From contig NZ_SMTE01000003.1 in the NCBI RefSeq assembly GCF_004357765.1, forward strand, positions 310,001-374,000: a DNA stretch of 64,000 bases, in the 5' to 3' direction. The position numbers were made by a program, and so were the translations under genes. Below, piece by piece: positions 9,214 through 18,047 of this stretch. This DNA comes from Pseudomonas putida (lineage in GTDB: Bacteria > Pseudomonadota > Gammaproteobacteria > Pseudomonadales > Pseudomonadaceae). Every line of letters starts with the position of its first letter. Positions within the stretch are counted from its first letter, which is position 1. The notes below the pieces were generated by a model that saw only the letters and a list, made by a program, of their open reading frames with translations, searched no databases and was not told where the DNA came from.

Positions 9214-9627
9214 TCAGGTGCGCTGACAGCCCGCTGGCAGGCCTTGGCCGACGAGTTTTTGCTGGTGATCGTAGAGCTTGATCCAGGGCCGGAAGCCAAT
9301 GCTGCCGGCTTGCAGCTGATAGCGCTGGCCGGCGCCGAAGTCCTTGAACGTCAGGTTGAGCTGGCAATCGCGCCACAGTGGTTCATTCACCGGGCCGATA
9401 TTGCTCGGCGTTACAGGGAACTGATAGCGCACGGTCAACTCGTGGCTGCCAGGCGCTACTTCGAAGTAGCGATTGTCTGCCCATTCACGTTCGTCCACCT
9501 GGACGGCGTGCAACGATGTATCGGCATGCGGGTCTAGATCGATCCAGGCCTGATTGGGATCGGGATCGGGCAAGGTCGAGCAGGCAGATAGCAGGGTCAG
9601 CGAACTGGCGACCAACAGTGCACGCAT
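9214..9627 (-). CDS. PA0061/PA0062-type lipoprotein (copy 2)
   Basis: A 137-residue predicted lipoprotein. Lipobox LLSAC is followed by STLPDPDPNQAWIDLDP, and the mature part repeats the copy 1 pattern: YFEVAPGSHELTVRYQFPV, CQLNLTFKDFGAGQRYQLQA, and a C-terminal LYDHQQKLV. Equal length and conserved motifs show a tandem duplication with the gene at 8745-9158. The longer open frame to 9735 is discarded because the signal peptide begins at the ATG at 9627. The 5' end is divergent from the aminopeptidase gene. Confidence 0.8.
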   Translation of the reverse strand: MRALLVASSLTLLSACSTLPDPDPNQAWIDLDPHADTSLHAVQVDEREWADNRYFEVAPGSHELTVRYQFPVTPSNIGPVNEPLWRDCQLNLTFKDFGAGQRYQLQAGSIGFRPWIKLYDHQQKLVGQGLPAGCQRT

Positions 9628-9692
9628 GGCGGTACTCCCCCGGGCAAGATAGTCTTGGGCGCATTGGCCGTGAGCGAGCGGGACGACCCCAG

Positions 9693-10775
9693 ATGGATCG
9701 AATTTTTCTTTTGCAGCGCTCGGGCCCTGGGCCACTCGACCGCATTTTCAGCAGATTGGTTCCCCTGCTGGCCGTGCTTCTGCTGAACGGTTGCAGCAGC
9801 GTCGGTTATTACGGGCAACTGGCCCAAGGGCAATGGCAACTGCTGCGGGCGCGCCAGCCTGTGGATGACGTGTTGGCCGATCCGACCAGCAGCCCGCTAT
9901 TGCGCCAACGCCTGGCTCATGCGGAACAGGCGCGGCGCTTTGCCAGCGAACACCTGCAACTGCCAGATAATCGCAGCTACCGGGTCTATGCCGACCTCGG
10001 TCGACCTTATGTGGTGTGGAATGTCTTCGCGACTCCCGAGCTGTCGCTGCAACCGGTGACTCACTGCTTCCCCATCGCCGGCTGCGTCGCCTACCGCGGC
10101 TACTACCGTCAGGGCGCAGCTCGCGGTGCGGCGGCGCTGCTGCGCCAGGACGGCCTGGATGCCTATGTCGGGGGCGTCGAGGCCTATTCGACCCTGGGTT
10201 GGTTCGACGACCCGATTCTGTCGACGATGATCGGCTGGGGCGATGAGCGCCTGGCGGCGTTGATCTTTCACGAACTGGCGCACCAGCGCTTCTATGTGCG
10301 TGACGACACCGCGTTCAATGAGTCGTTTGCCACCTTCGTCGAGCAGGAGGGTGCCCGGCAATGGCGCGCGGCCCGTGGATTGCCGGCGTTGGAGGATGGC
10401 CAGGCCGGACAACGGGCGCAGTTCACCCGATTGGTACTGGCCAGTCGCGAGCGCCTGCAGGCGATCTATGCAGGTCCGCTGGACGATGCGCACAAGCGGG
10501 AGGCCAAGCAGGCCGAATTTCAGCGCCTGCGGCGCGAGTACCGGGTATTGCGCGATGGGCCGTGGGCGGGGGACAAGCGCTACGACGCTTGGATCTACGG
10601 GCCGATGAACAATGCCAAACTGCTGCCGTTTGGTCTGTACGACCAGTGGGTGCCTGCGTTCGCGGCGTTGTTTGGCGAGGTGGGCGGGAATTGGCGGCTG
10701 TTCTACCAGCGGGTGGAGCGATTGGGGCAGTTGCCGATCGAACAGCGCACAGCAGCGTTGCAGCGGTTGAGGTAA
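9693..10775 (+). CDS. Lipoprotein-anchored predicted aminopeptidase
   Basis: A 360-residue predicted metallopeptidase of the COG4324 family. A hydrophobic N-terminus ends in a lipobox (LLLNGC), so the enzyme is probably membrane-anchored. The zinc site HELAH is at residues 193-197, followed by the downstream glutamate in NESFATFVE. Substrate is unknown. The start ATG at 9693 puts the signal sequence 24-36 residues in after a short polar stretch; the longer upstream frame overlaps the divergent lipoprotein gene and is rejected. Confidence 0.82.
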   Translation: MDRIFLLQRSGPGPLDRIFSRLVPLLAVLLLNGCSSVGYYGQLAQGQWQLLRARQPVDDVLADPTSSPLLRQRLAHAEQARRFASEHLQLPDNRSYRVYADLGRPYVVWNVFATPELSLQPVTHCFPIAGCVAYRGYYRQGAARGAAALLRQDGLDAYVGGVEAYSTLGWFDDPILSTMIGWGDERLAALIFHELAHQRFYVRDDTAFNESFATFVEQEGARQWRAARGLPALEDGQAGQRAQFTRLVLASRERLQAIYAGPLDDAHKREAKQAEFQRLRREYRVLRDGPWAGDKRYDAWIYGPMNNAKLLPFGLYDQWVPAFAALFGEVGGNWRLFYQRVERLGQLPIEQRTAALQRLR

Positions 10776-10789
10776 GCCGACGAGGGTTT

Positions 10790-10808
10790 GGGGCCGCTCT
10801 GCGGCCCC
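10790..10808. terminator. Convergent GC-rich hairpin
   Basis: Eight-base perfect stem GGGGCCGC / GCGGCCCC with a three-base loop between the convergent aminopeptidase and HAD genes. There is no clear T-run. Confidence 0.5.
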
Positions 10809-10813
10809 GGCCA

Positions 10814-11464
10814 TCAGGCCTTGATGAACGCCTGATGCAACTGCGCCAACGTGGCGAAGTGAAAAGCCGGCGCTTCAGCCTCCAGTTCATCCTGGCTGCC
10901 AAACCCGTACCCGACCGCCACCGCCTGCAGCCCATTGCTGCGAGCGCCGATCAGGTCGTGCTTGCGGTCGCCGATCATCAGCGTCTGCGAAGGATCCAGC
11001 CCCTCCTGGTCCAACAGGTGGCGAATCAACTCGACCTTGTTGGTGCGGGTGCCATCCAGCTCGCTGCCGTAGATCACTTTGAAGTGGTGGTCGAAAGCGA
11101 AGTGACGAGCGATCTCACGGGCGAACTCCCACGGTTTTGAGGTGGCGATGTATAGCGTGCGGCCCTGGTCGTTGAGCGCCTCGAGCAGCTCAGGCACGCC
11201 ATCGAACACGTGGTTCTCGTAAAGACCGGTCACCCGGAAGCGTTCGCGGTAGTGGTTCACCGCCTCCCACGCCTTGGCTTCGTCGAAATCGTAGAACTGC
11301 ATGAAGGCCTGTAACAGCGGTGGCCCGATGAAGTGCTCCAGGCGCGTGAGGTCCGGCTCGTCGATGCCCAGTTTGGCCAGGGCGTATTGGATCGAGCGGG
11401 TGATGCCCAGACGAGGGTCGGTCAGGGTGCCGTCGAGGTCGAAAAGGATGTTCTGTTGGTGCAT
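10814..11464 (-). CDS. HAD-family hydrolase (phosphoglycolate phosphatase-like)
   Basis: A 216-residue haloacid-dehalogenase phosphatase. Motif I is FDLDGTLTD (nucleophile Asp9, acid Asp11), motif II is IATSKPW, motif III a lysine in TNKVELIRHLL and motif IV MIGDRKHDLIGA. An alpha-helical C1 cap lies between motifs I and II, as in Gph/PpaX-type enzymes. The substrate is not established. The ATG at 11464 is chosen since motif I then sits at the usual distance; the upstream extension falls in a REP element. Confidence 0.9.
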   Translation of the reverse strand: MHQQNILFDLDGTLTDPRLGITRSIQYALAKLGIDEPDLTRLEHFIGPPLLQAFMQFYDFDEAKAWEAVNHYRERFRVTGLYENHVFDGVPELLEALNDQGRTLYIATSKPWEFAREIARHFAFDHHFKVIYGSELDGTRTNKVELIRHLLDQEGLDPSQTLMIGDRKHDLIGARSNGLQAVAVGYGFGSQDELEAEAPAFHFATLAQLHQAFIKA

Positions 11465-11492
11465 GAGGCGTTCCACTTGAATGCTGCGGGGT

Positions 11493-11549
11493 CTTCTTCG
11501 CGGGCAAACCCGCTCCCGCAAGGGATGGCGCCGCTTGGCCGCGAAGAAG
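11493..11549. repeat. REP-type palindromic element
   Basis: An 11-base outer inverted repeat CTTCTTCGCGG / CCGCGAAGAAG encloses the P. putida REP core CGCGGGCAAACCCGCTCC. It lies between the HAD gene and the stop codon of the gamma carbonic anhydrase gene. Confidence 0.75.
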
Positions 11550-12098
11550 TCACTCAGGTTGGTCGTAGCCTTCGGCCAGGTGCTGGTCCTTGAGCTTTAC
11601 GTAGTTGCCGGCACTATACGGGAAGAACGCCCGCTCCTTGTCGGAAAGCGGTCGCGCTTGCTTCACCGGGCTGCCCACGTACAGGTAGCCGCTCTCCAGG
11701 CGCTTGCCCGGCGGTACCAGGCTGCCGGCGCCGATGATCACCTCGTCTTCGACGATGGCGCCATCCATGATGGTGCTGCCCATGCCGACCAGGATGCGAT
11801 TGCCCAGGGTGCAGCCGTGCAGCATCACCTTGTGGCCGATGGTCACCTCGTCGCCGATGATCAGCGGGAAACCGTCGGGGTTGAACGGGCCGGCGTGGGT
11901 GATGTGCAGCACGCTGGCGTCCTGCACGCTGGTGCGCGCACCGATACGGATGCGGTGCATGTCGCCGCGGATCACCGTCAACGGCCACACCGAGCTGTCC
12001 TCGCCGATCTCCACGTCGCCCAGCACCACTGCCGAACGGTCGACGAAGGCACGTGGTCCAACTTTCGGAGTGTGTTGCTGGAAGCTTCGGATGGCCAT
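11550..12098 (-). CDS. Gamma-carbonic anhydrase family protein
   Basis: A 182-residue left-handed beta-helix protein of the gamma-carbonic-anhydrase/YrdA family. Hexapeptide-repeat turns run through most of the sequence (for example VVLGDVEIGEDSSVWP, IRIGARTSVQDASVLH). The metal histidines are in VLHITHAG and IGHKVMLHGC. Many members of this family lack measurable carbonic anhydrase activity, so the function is a family assignment. The ATG at 12098 is the first methionine before the fold; the larger frame is rejected. It is divergent to prlC. Confidence 0.9.
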   Translation of the reverse strand: MAIRSFQQHTPKVGPRAFVDRSAVVLGDVEIGEDSSVWPLTVIRGDMHRIRIGARTSVQDASVLHITHAGPFNPDGFPLIIGDEVTIGHKVMLHGCTLGNRILVGMGSTIMDGAIVEDEVIIGAGSLVPPGKRLESGYLYVGSPVKQARPLSDKERAFFPYSAGNYVKLKDQHLAEGYDQPE

Positions 12099-12200
12099 GA
12101 TAGCGTCTCTCATCTGTGCCGATAGGCAGGCTGCCTGCTGCGGTCGGCGTCGATTGTAATTAAGATGGTCCAGTGTTTCTTCTGCCAAGGTATCCAAACC

Positions 12201-14252
12201 GTGAGTGCGAACAACCCGCTTCTGCAGCCCTACGATCTGCCGCCGTTCTCGGCGATCCGTGCCGAACACGTGCTGCCAGCCATCGAAGAGATCCTGGCCG
12301 ACAACCGCAAAGCCATTGCCCAGATCCTCGAAAAGCAAGGCAAGCAGCCTACCTGGGCCGGCCTGGTGCTGGCCATGGACGAACTCAACGACCGACTGGG
12401 CGCTGCCTGGAGCCCTGTCAGCCACCTCAACGCGGTGTGCAACAGCCAGGAGCTGCGCGAGGCCTATGAGGCGTGCCTGCCGGCGCTCAGTGCCTACTCT
12501 ACCGAACTGGGACAGAACCGTGCGCTGTTCGAAGCCTATCAGGCGCTGATCGACAGTCCCGAAGCCGCTGGCTTCGACGTGGCGCAGAAAACGATTCTCG
12601 AGCACGCCCTGCGCGACTTCCGCCTGTCGGGTATAGACCTGCCGGCCGATCAGCAGCAGCGTTATGCCCAGGTGCAGAGCAAGCTCAGCGAACTGGGCAG
12701 CCGCTTCTCAAACCAATTGCTCGACGCTACTCAGGCCTGGACCAAGCACGTCACCGATGAAGCCGCCCTGGCCGGCCTGCCTGATTCGGCCAAGGCACAG
12801 ATGGCCGCCGCCGCCCAGGCCAAAGGCCTCGAAGGCTGGTTGATCACACTGGAATTCCCCAGCTACTACGCGGTAATGACCTACGCCAGCGACCGCGCGC
12901 TGCGCGAAGAGCTGTACGCCGCCTACTGCACCCGTGCCTCGGACCAGGGGCCGAACGCCGGTCAGTTCGACAACGGCCCGGTGATGCGCGAGATCCTCGA
13001 TCTGCGTCAGGAACTGGCCGAGCTGCTGGGCTATAAGCACTACGCCGAACTGAGCCTGGCGACCAAGATGGCCGAGTCCAGCGACCAGGTGCTGAGCTTC
13101 CTGCGTGACCTGGCCAAGCGCTCCAAACCCTTCGCCGCCCAGGACCTGGAGCAACTCAAGGCCTACGCTGCCGAACAGGGCTGCGCCGAGCTGGCCAGCT
13201 GGGACGCCGGCTATTTCGGTGAGAAGCTGCGCGAGCAGCGTTATAGCGTCTCGCAGGAAACCCTGCGTGCCTACTTCCCCATCGACAAGGTGCTCGGGGG
13301 CCTGTTCGCCATCGTCCAGCGCCTGTACGGCATCGAGATTACCGAGCTCAAGGATTTCGACACCTGGCACCCGGACGTGCGTCTGTTCGAGATCAAGGAA
13401 GACGGCCAACACGTCGGCCGCTTCTTCTTCGACCTGTATGCCCGCGCCAACAAGCGCGGCGGTGCCTGGATGGACGGCGCTCGCGACCGTCGCCGCACGG
13501 CCGAGGGCGCGTTGCAGAGCCCGGTGGCCAACCTGGTGTGCAACTTCACCCCGGCAGCGCCCGGCAAGCCCGCGCTGCTGACCCACGATGAAGTCACCAC
13601 GCTGTTCCACGAGTTCGGCCACGGCCTGCACCACCTGCTGACCCGCATCGAGCATGCTGGCGTGTCCGGCATCAACGGCGTGGCCTGGGATGCAGTCGAG
13701 CTGCCGAGCCAGTTCATGGAGAACTGGTGCTGGGAACCTGAAGGCCTGGCGCTGATTTCCGGTCATTACGAAACCGGTGCTGCCCTGCCCCAGGACCTGC
13801 TGGACAAGATGCTGGCGGCGAAGAACTTCCAATCCGGCATGATGATGGTGCGCCAGTTGGAATTCTCGCTGTTCGACTTCGAGTTGCACGCCAGTCACGG
13901 CGATGGCCGCAGCGTGCTAGAGGTGCTCGAAGGTGTTCGCGACGAGGTCTCGGTGATGCGTCCGCCGGCGTACAACCGTTTCCCCAACAGCTTCGCCCAT
14001 ATCTTCGCTGGCGGTTATGCCGCAGGTTACTACAGCTACAAATGGGCCGAGGTGCTGTCGGCCGACGCCTTCTCGCGCTTCGAGGAAGAAGGCGTGCTCA
14101 ACGCCGAGACCGGCCGCGCCTTCCGCGAGGCTATTCTGGCCCGTGGTGGTTCGCGTGAGCCGATGGTGCTGTTCGTCGACTTCCGTGGCCGTGAGCCTTC
14201 CATCGATGCCTTGCTGCGCCACAGTGGCCTGAGCGAGGACGCGGCAGCATGA
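12201..14252 (+). CDS. prlC: Oligopeptidase A
   Basis: A 683-residue cytoplasmic zinc metallopeptidase of family M3 that degrades oligopeptides, including cleaved signal peptides. The zinc site HEFGH is at residues 470-474 and the third ligand is Glu500 in DAVELPSQFMENW; the substrate-binding block FAHIFAGGYAAGYYSYKW follows. Translation probably starts at GTG 12201, with AAGG ten bases upstream; the ATG at 12165 would add 12 residues unlike the family. The gene overlaps yheV by ATGA, so the two are translationally coupled. Confidence 0.96.
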   Translation: MSANNPLLQPYDLPPFSAIRAEHVLPAIEEILADNRKAIAQILEKQGKQPTWAGLVLAMDELNDRLGAAWSPVSHLNAVCNSQELREAYEACLPALSAYSTELGQNRALFEAYQALIDSPEAAGFDVAQKTILEHALRDFRLSGIDLPADQQQRYAQVQSKLSELGSRFSNQLLDATQAWTKHVTDEAALAGLPDSAKAQMAAAAQAKGLEGWLITLEFPSYYAVMTYASDRALREELYAAYCTRASDQGPNAGQFDNGPVMREILDLRQELAELLGYKHYAELSLATKMAESSDQVLSFLRDLAKRSKPFAAQDLEQLKAYAAEQGCAELASWDAGYFGEKLREQRYSVSQETLRAYFPIDKVLGGLFAIVQRLYGIEITELKDFDTWHPDVRLFEIKEDGQHVGRFFFDLYARANKRGGAWMDGARDRRRTAEGALQSPVANLVCNFTPAAPGKPALLTHDEVTTLFHEFGHGLHHLLTRIEHAGVSGINGVAWDAVELPSQFMENWCWEPEGLALISGHYETGAALPQDLLDKMLAAKNFQSGMMMVRQLEFSLFDFELHASHGDGRSVLEVLEGVRDEVSVMRPPAYNRFPNSFAHIFAGGYAAGYYSYKWAEVLSADAFSRFEEEGVLNAETGRAFREAILARGGSREPMVLFVDFRGREPSIDALLRHSGLSEDAAA

Positions 14253-14533
14253 GCGAGGTCGTCGTGAACAAGACCAAGAAGCGTTTCATCGCCGGTGCGG
14301 TATGCCCGGCGTGCAGCGAGCCGGACAAGCTGATGATGTGGAACGAGGACGGTGTGCCGCATCGCGAGTGCGTCGCCTGCGGCTTCACCGACACCCTCAA
14401 CGAGCAGGGCCTGTCGGTGCCCAAGGAACTGGGCACACGGGTCAATCAGCAGGCGCCCAAGGCCGCTGCCCCGGTCCAGGTGCAGACGGTGCAGTTCTTC
14501 CCCAACCCCAAGCTGAAAAAGCCCACCGAGTGA
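14249..14533 (+). CDS. YheV family zinc-ribbon protein
   Basis: A 94-residue protein with a zinc-ribbon: two cysteine pairs CPAC and CVAC, about 25 residues apart, in GAVCPACSEPDKLMMW and HRECVACGFTD. The C-terminus (TVQFFPNPKLKKP) is conserved in YheV. The gene overlaps prlC by four bases. In enterobacteria, yheV is likewise linked to prlC. Molecular function is unknown. Confidence 0.9.
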   Translation: MSEVVVNKTKKRFIAGAVCPACSEPDKLMMWNEDGVPHRECVACGFTDTLNEQGLSVPKELGTRVNQQAPKAAAPVQVQTVQFFPNPKLKKPTE

Positions 14534-14538
14534 TCTTC

Positions 14539-14566
14539 GGGCCGGCGCCTGCACGGGCGCCGGCCC
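14539..14566 (+). terminator. GC-rich terminator-like hairpin after yheV
   Basis: An 11-base stem GGGCCGGCGCC / GGCGCCGGCCC with a six-base loop, starting five bases after the yheV stop. The downstream sequence is only slightly T-rich. Confidence 0.65.
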
Positions 14567-14649
14567 TGTTGCACTTAGATATGGCTTCCTGACCTGGTTG
14601 AGCGGCGCCCTACCCTGGCCGCCCTTCAATCAGCACCAGGGAGTGCCCC

Positions 14650-16650
14650 ATGACCGACAGTCTGCCCACGCTGGCCCATGGCTTGCTTGACTATTCCGCG
14701 TTGCGACCCGAGCAGCTCGAGCCCCTCTTCCGAACCTTGCGCGATACCAATATCGCGGCCCTCGAACAGATCATCCAAGCCCACGGACAATCGCCTGGGT
14801 GGGACAATTTCGTGTTGGCGATCGACCGTCTGGACCAGCGAATCGAAGGCCTGTTCGATCTGCTCGTACCGCTGGCGTACGAAGACGGCGCTTGGCGCGA
14901 CGCAGTCAACGCCTGTTATGAACTGTGCATGGCCTGGAAGCAGGACAAATACAGCCAGGCTGGGCTGCATGACGCCTACCAGCGTCTCGACACCCTCCAG
15001 CTCGACGACGAACGGAAAGTGGTGCACGCCCTCATCCTGCGTGACCTGCGCCTGGGTGGGCATGGTCTCCATGGGACCGAACTCGTGCAACTACGCGAGA
15101 CCGAGGCGGCGATCGCCCGGTTGCAAGACCAGTTCCTGGGCAACCTGGAAAAGGCACGTACTGCCTGGGACTACCTGATCACCGACGAGTCCGACCTGGC
15201 CGGCCTGCCGTCGACGCTGCGCGAGCGGCTGGCCGCCAATGCCCAAGCCCTTGGCGAACAGGGCTGGCGGCTCGACCTTGAGCAAGCGACGGTCGAGGCG
15301 CTGCTCGCCTGGGCCGACGATCGAAAACTGCGCGAAACGGTGTACCGCGCCTCGCGAAACCTGGCATCCGATCTGGGGCCGGACAGTGCGTTGGACAATG
15401 AGCCCGTACTGCGTGCGTTATTGCGCCTGCGTCACGAGCGGGCTCAATTGCTGGGACTGACCGATGCAGCGCAACTGGGCCTGGAAACCCGGGAGGCGCG
15501 CACGGCGGAGCAGGTCGAAGGGTTCATCGAAAACCTGATCGAGCAAAACCGCCCTCGCCTGCAAGACGATCTGCGGGTGATCGAGGCCCACGGCGAGCAG
15601 CTGGGAATCGCCCCGGTCGAGCCGTGGGACACGGCATACCTGGCGCGTCAGCTACGCCTGCAAGGCAGTGAGGAAATCGAGATGCGCATGCAGACGCTGT
15701 TCCCTTTGGACAGGGTCCTGACGGGTTTGTGGCAATTGCATGAGCGGCTGCTGGGTATTCGGATCTCGTCCTCTGCCGTGGTTGCCTGGCATCCGGATGT
15801 GCATGTTCTCGAGGTCAGCGAGGCGGGAGCGACCCTCGGTCATATCTACCTGGATATATATGCGCGCGCGGACAAGCTGCCTTGGCCGACCTGCTACCCC
15901 ATGCGCCAGCGTCATGTCGATGCCGATGGGGTGGTCATATTGCCGGCCGTGCTGCTCTCCTGCTACGTCAAGCGAGTCGCGGGCCAGCCAGCGTCACTTT
16001 TGAGTCATGAGCAGCTGTGCCAGCTGTTCCACGAGTTCGGGCATGCCTTGAACCAGGTGCTGGTGACCAACCGGCACCGTCGGCTCAACCGGGTCGCCGA
16101 TACATCGCTCGGCGCGGACCGTTGCGAGTTCGTTGGCAAGTTCATGGAACAGTGGTGCTGGTCGGCGTCCACCCTGCATGCCGTTGCACAGCCGGCGTCG
16201 GTGTCGTTGCCGCAGTTGCGCCAGTGGCTGGCGGCCAGGAGCCGCATGCAATCGGTGAGCGAGGCCGAACAACTGCGCAAGGGCTGGTTCGACTTCTTCG
16301 TACACCGTGACCCAGACGCCCGCCAGAACTTGCGCCAACTGGCCGTCGCTGCCACTCGTCGTGTCGGGTTGCCCGAAGGGTTCGCCGAGGACCGTTTCGC
16401 CGAAACGTTCGACTACATGGTGACCGGCTACGAAGCCGGGTTCTACACCTATAAATGGGCGCAGACCCACGCGATCGATGCGTTCACCCGCTTCGAGGCA
16501 GCCGATGCCGATGAGGCCGCGTTGGGCCGAGCGGTGCGCCACGAGATCCTGGCCAAGGGCGGCTTGCGTGGTATGGGTGCCTCGTTCCTGGCTTTCGTAG
16601 GTCGGAACATGTCGCTGCAAGCCTATGCGCGTCGGCAGGGTTCCGCCTGA
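14650..16650 (+). CDS. Second, divergent M3 family metallopeptidase
   Basis: A 666-residue protein with the overall layout of PrlC. The zinc site HEFGH is intact at residues 461-465. The third-ligand region reads RCEFVGKFMEQWCW: the glutamate (about 493) is kept, but the PrlC ELPSQ context is lost and the spacing is two residues longer. In the substrate-binding block (FDYMVTGYEAGFYTYKW) the histidine of PrlC's FAHIFAGGY aligns with Asp. It therefore looks like a zinc peptidase with altered specificity rather than a dead copy. It has its own start (ATG 14650, GGGAG upstream) and lies 83 bases after the yheV hairpin. Whether it is co-transcribed with prlC is uncertain. Confidence 0.85.
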   Translation: MTDSLPTLAHGLLDYSALRPEQLEPLFRTLRDTNIAALEQIIQAHGQSPGWDNFVLAIDRLDQRIEGLFDLLVPLAYEDGAWRDAVNACYELCMAWKQDKYSQAGLHDAYQRLDTLQLDDERKVVHALILRDLRLGGHGLHGTELVQLRETEAAIARLQDQFLGNLEKARTAWDYLITDESDLAGLPSTLRERLAANAQALGEQGWRLDLEQATVEALLAWADDRKLRETVYRASRNLASDLGPDSALDNEPVLRALLRLRHERAQLLGLTDAAQLGLETREARTAEQVEGFIENLIEQNRPRLQDDLRVIEAHGEQLGIAPVEPWDTAYLARQLRLQGSEEIEMRMQTLFPLDRVLTGLWQLHERLLGIRISSSAVVAWHPDVHVLEVSEAGATLGHIYLDIYARADKLPWPTCYPMRQRHVDADGVVILPAVLLSCYVKRVAGQPASLLSHEQLCQLFHEFGHALNQVLVTNRHRRLNRVADTSLGADRCEFVGKFMEQWCWSASTLHAVAQPASVSLPQLRQWLAARSRMQSVSEAEQLRKGWFDFFVHRDPDARQNLRQLAVAATRRVGLPEGFAEDRFAETFDYMVTGYEAGFYTYKWAQTHAIDAFTRFEAADADEAALGRAVRHEILAKGGLRGMGASFLAFVGRNMSLQAYARRQGSA

Positions 16651-16682
16651 CGGTAGTGGCCAAGGTTCGGTGCTTTGCGATA

Positions 16683-16698
16683 CTGTACGTAAATACAG
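16683..16698. promoter_or_regulatory. LexA (SOS) box
   Basis: The 16-base sequence CTGTACGTAAATACAG matches the LexA consensus CTGT-N8-ACAG, and the palindrome extends two bases each side. It ends 15 bases before the ATG of the radical SAM gene. P. aeruginosa PA0069, the homologue, is recalled as a member of the LexA regulon. Confidence 0.85.
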
Positions 16699-16713
16699 TA
16701 TACGGGGCCGATC

Positions 16714-17769
16714 ATGCAACCGACTTCCATCCGCGGTCGCGGTACCGCCAGCAATCCCCATAACCGCTTCGCGCCCAACCGCTCGGTGGTGGAGGACGAC
16801 GGCTGGTACCAGGAAGTACCCCAAACCCAGGGCACCGAGGTGCGGGTCGAGATGGCCAAGACCATCATCGCCCGCAATACCTCGCCCGACTTGCCCTTCG
16901 ACCGTTCGATCAACCCCTATCGGGGGTGCGAACATGGCTGTATCTATTGCTATGCGAGGCCTAGCCACGCCTATTGGGACATGTCGCCAGGCCTGGACTT
17001 CGAGACCAAGCTGATCGCCAAGACCAACGCTGCCGAGGTATTGGCCGAGCAGCTGAGCAAGCCCGGTTACGTCTGCGCGCCGATCAACCTCGGCGCCAAC
17101 ACCGACCCCTATCAGCCGATCGAGCGCGACCAGCGCCTGACCCGACAGTTGCTCGAAGTCCTGCTACGTTTTCGCCACCCGGTGACCATCGTCACCAAGG
17201 GATCGCTGGTACTGCGCGATCTTGACCTGCTGGCGGAGATGGCCGGTCAGCGGCTGGTGCGGGTGATGATCAGCCTGACCACCCTGGATGATGAACTCAA
17301 ACGGGTGCTGGAGCCGCGTGCGGCCTCGCCCAAGGCCCGCTTGCGAGCGATCCGCGTGTTGCACGAAGCCGGCGTACCGGTGGGAGTACTGTGCTCGCCG
17401 ATGATTCCGATGATCAACGACAGTGAGCTGGAGCATCTCCTTCAGGCCGCCAAGGAAGCTGGAGCCCAGAGCGCGGCCTACATGATGCTGCGTCTGCCGC
17501 TGGAAGTGGCGCCGCTGTTCGAGCAATGGTTGCAGGACCATTACCCGCAGCGGACAGCTCATGTGCTCAGCCTAATTCGCCAGAGCCGTGGTGGAGCGTT
17601 GTACGACAGCCGCTTTGGCGCACGCATGCGCGGCGAGGGTGTGTTTGCCGAGTTATTGGCCCAGCGCTTCGCCCGGGCCATGAAACGTCTGGCGTTCGCC
17701 GGACGGGAAGCGCAAGCGCTGGATTGCTCGGCGTTTTGCCCGCCAGGTGGACAAATGGCGTTGTTTTAG
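16714..17769 (+). CDS. PA0069-family radical SAM protein (SPL-like)
   Basis: A 351-residue radical SAM enzyme. The cluster-binding motif CEHGCIYC (CX3CX2C) lies in NPYRGCEHGCIYCYARPSH at about residue 70. The N-terminus (GRGTASNPHNRF) and C-terminus (DCSAFCPPGGQMALF) are typical of the PA0069 family, related to spore-photoproduct-lyase-like Rv2578c proteins. A nucleic-acid repair role is suggested by the LexA box immediately upstream, but no activity is known. The ATG at 16714 follows a GGGG Shine-Dalgarno-like element. Confidence 0.9.
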   Translation: MQPTSIRGRGTASNPHNRFAPNRSVVEDDGWYQEVPQTQGTEVRVEMAKTIIARNTSPDLPFDRSINPYRGCEHGCIYCYARPSHAYWDMSPGLDFETKLIAKTNAAEVLAEQLSKPGYVCAPINLGANTDPYQPIERDQRLTRQLLEVLLRFRHPVTIVTKGSLVLRDLDLLAEMAGQRLVRVMISLTTLDDELKRVLEPRAASPKARLRAIRVLHEAGVPVGVLCSPMIPMINDSELEHLLQAAKEAGAQSAAYMMLRLPLEVAPLFEQWLQDHYPQRTAHVLSLIRQSRGGALYDSRFGARMRGEGVFAELLAQRFARAMKRLAFAGREAQALDCSAFCPPGGQMALF

Positions 17770-18047
17770 GGCGCTGTCCACAGTACGACTAATCCGACTC
17801 AATAATTACACTCATACCCCTAGCCATTTGATGCTTTTTTGCTATTATCTAGATCCCGCCTTCCTCATCTGGAACACCCGTTCTAGAGCCTTCGAATTAA
17901 GTTTCAGTTAAGTTTTCCCCGTTAGCGTAGGAACCCAGTCGACGAAGACTGTGATCAATGGCCTGTGCGTGTCATCTAACTCCCTGCATAGCCAGAATCT
18001 TTCCCCGGTAAAATGGATTTACCTACACACCGCCAAGAGGATGAATC
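17770..18047 (+). other. Intergenic region before carbonic anhydrase gene
   Basis: A 278-base AT-richer gap. It holds a T-rich stretch with TATTAT near 17850-17860 that could belong to a promoter, but no convincing -35/-10 pair was identified. No gene is evident. Confidence 0.4.

Noticed and set aside
12708-13898. A 396-codon minus-strand frame opposite prlC
   Set aside because: It is a GC-driven mirror of the prlC frame without a ribosome binding site or recognisable domain.
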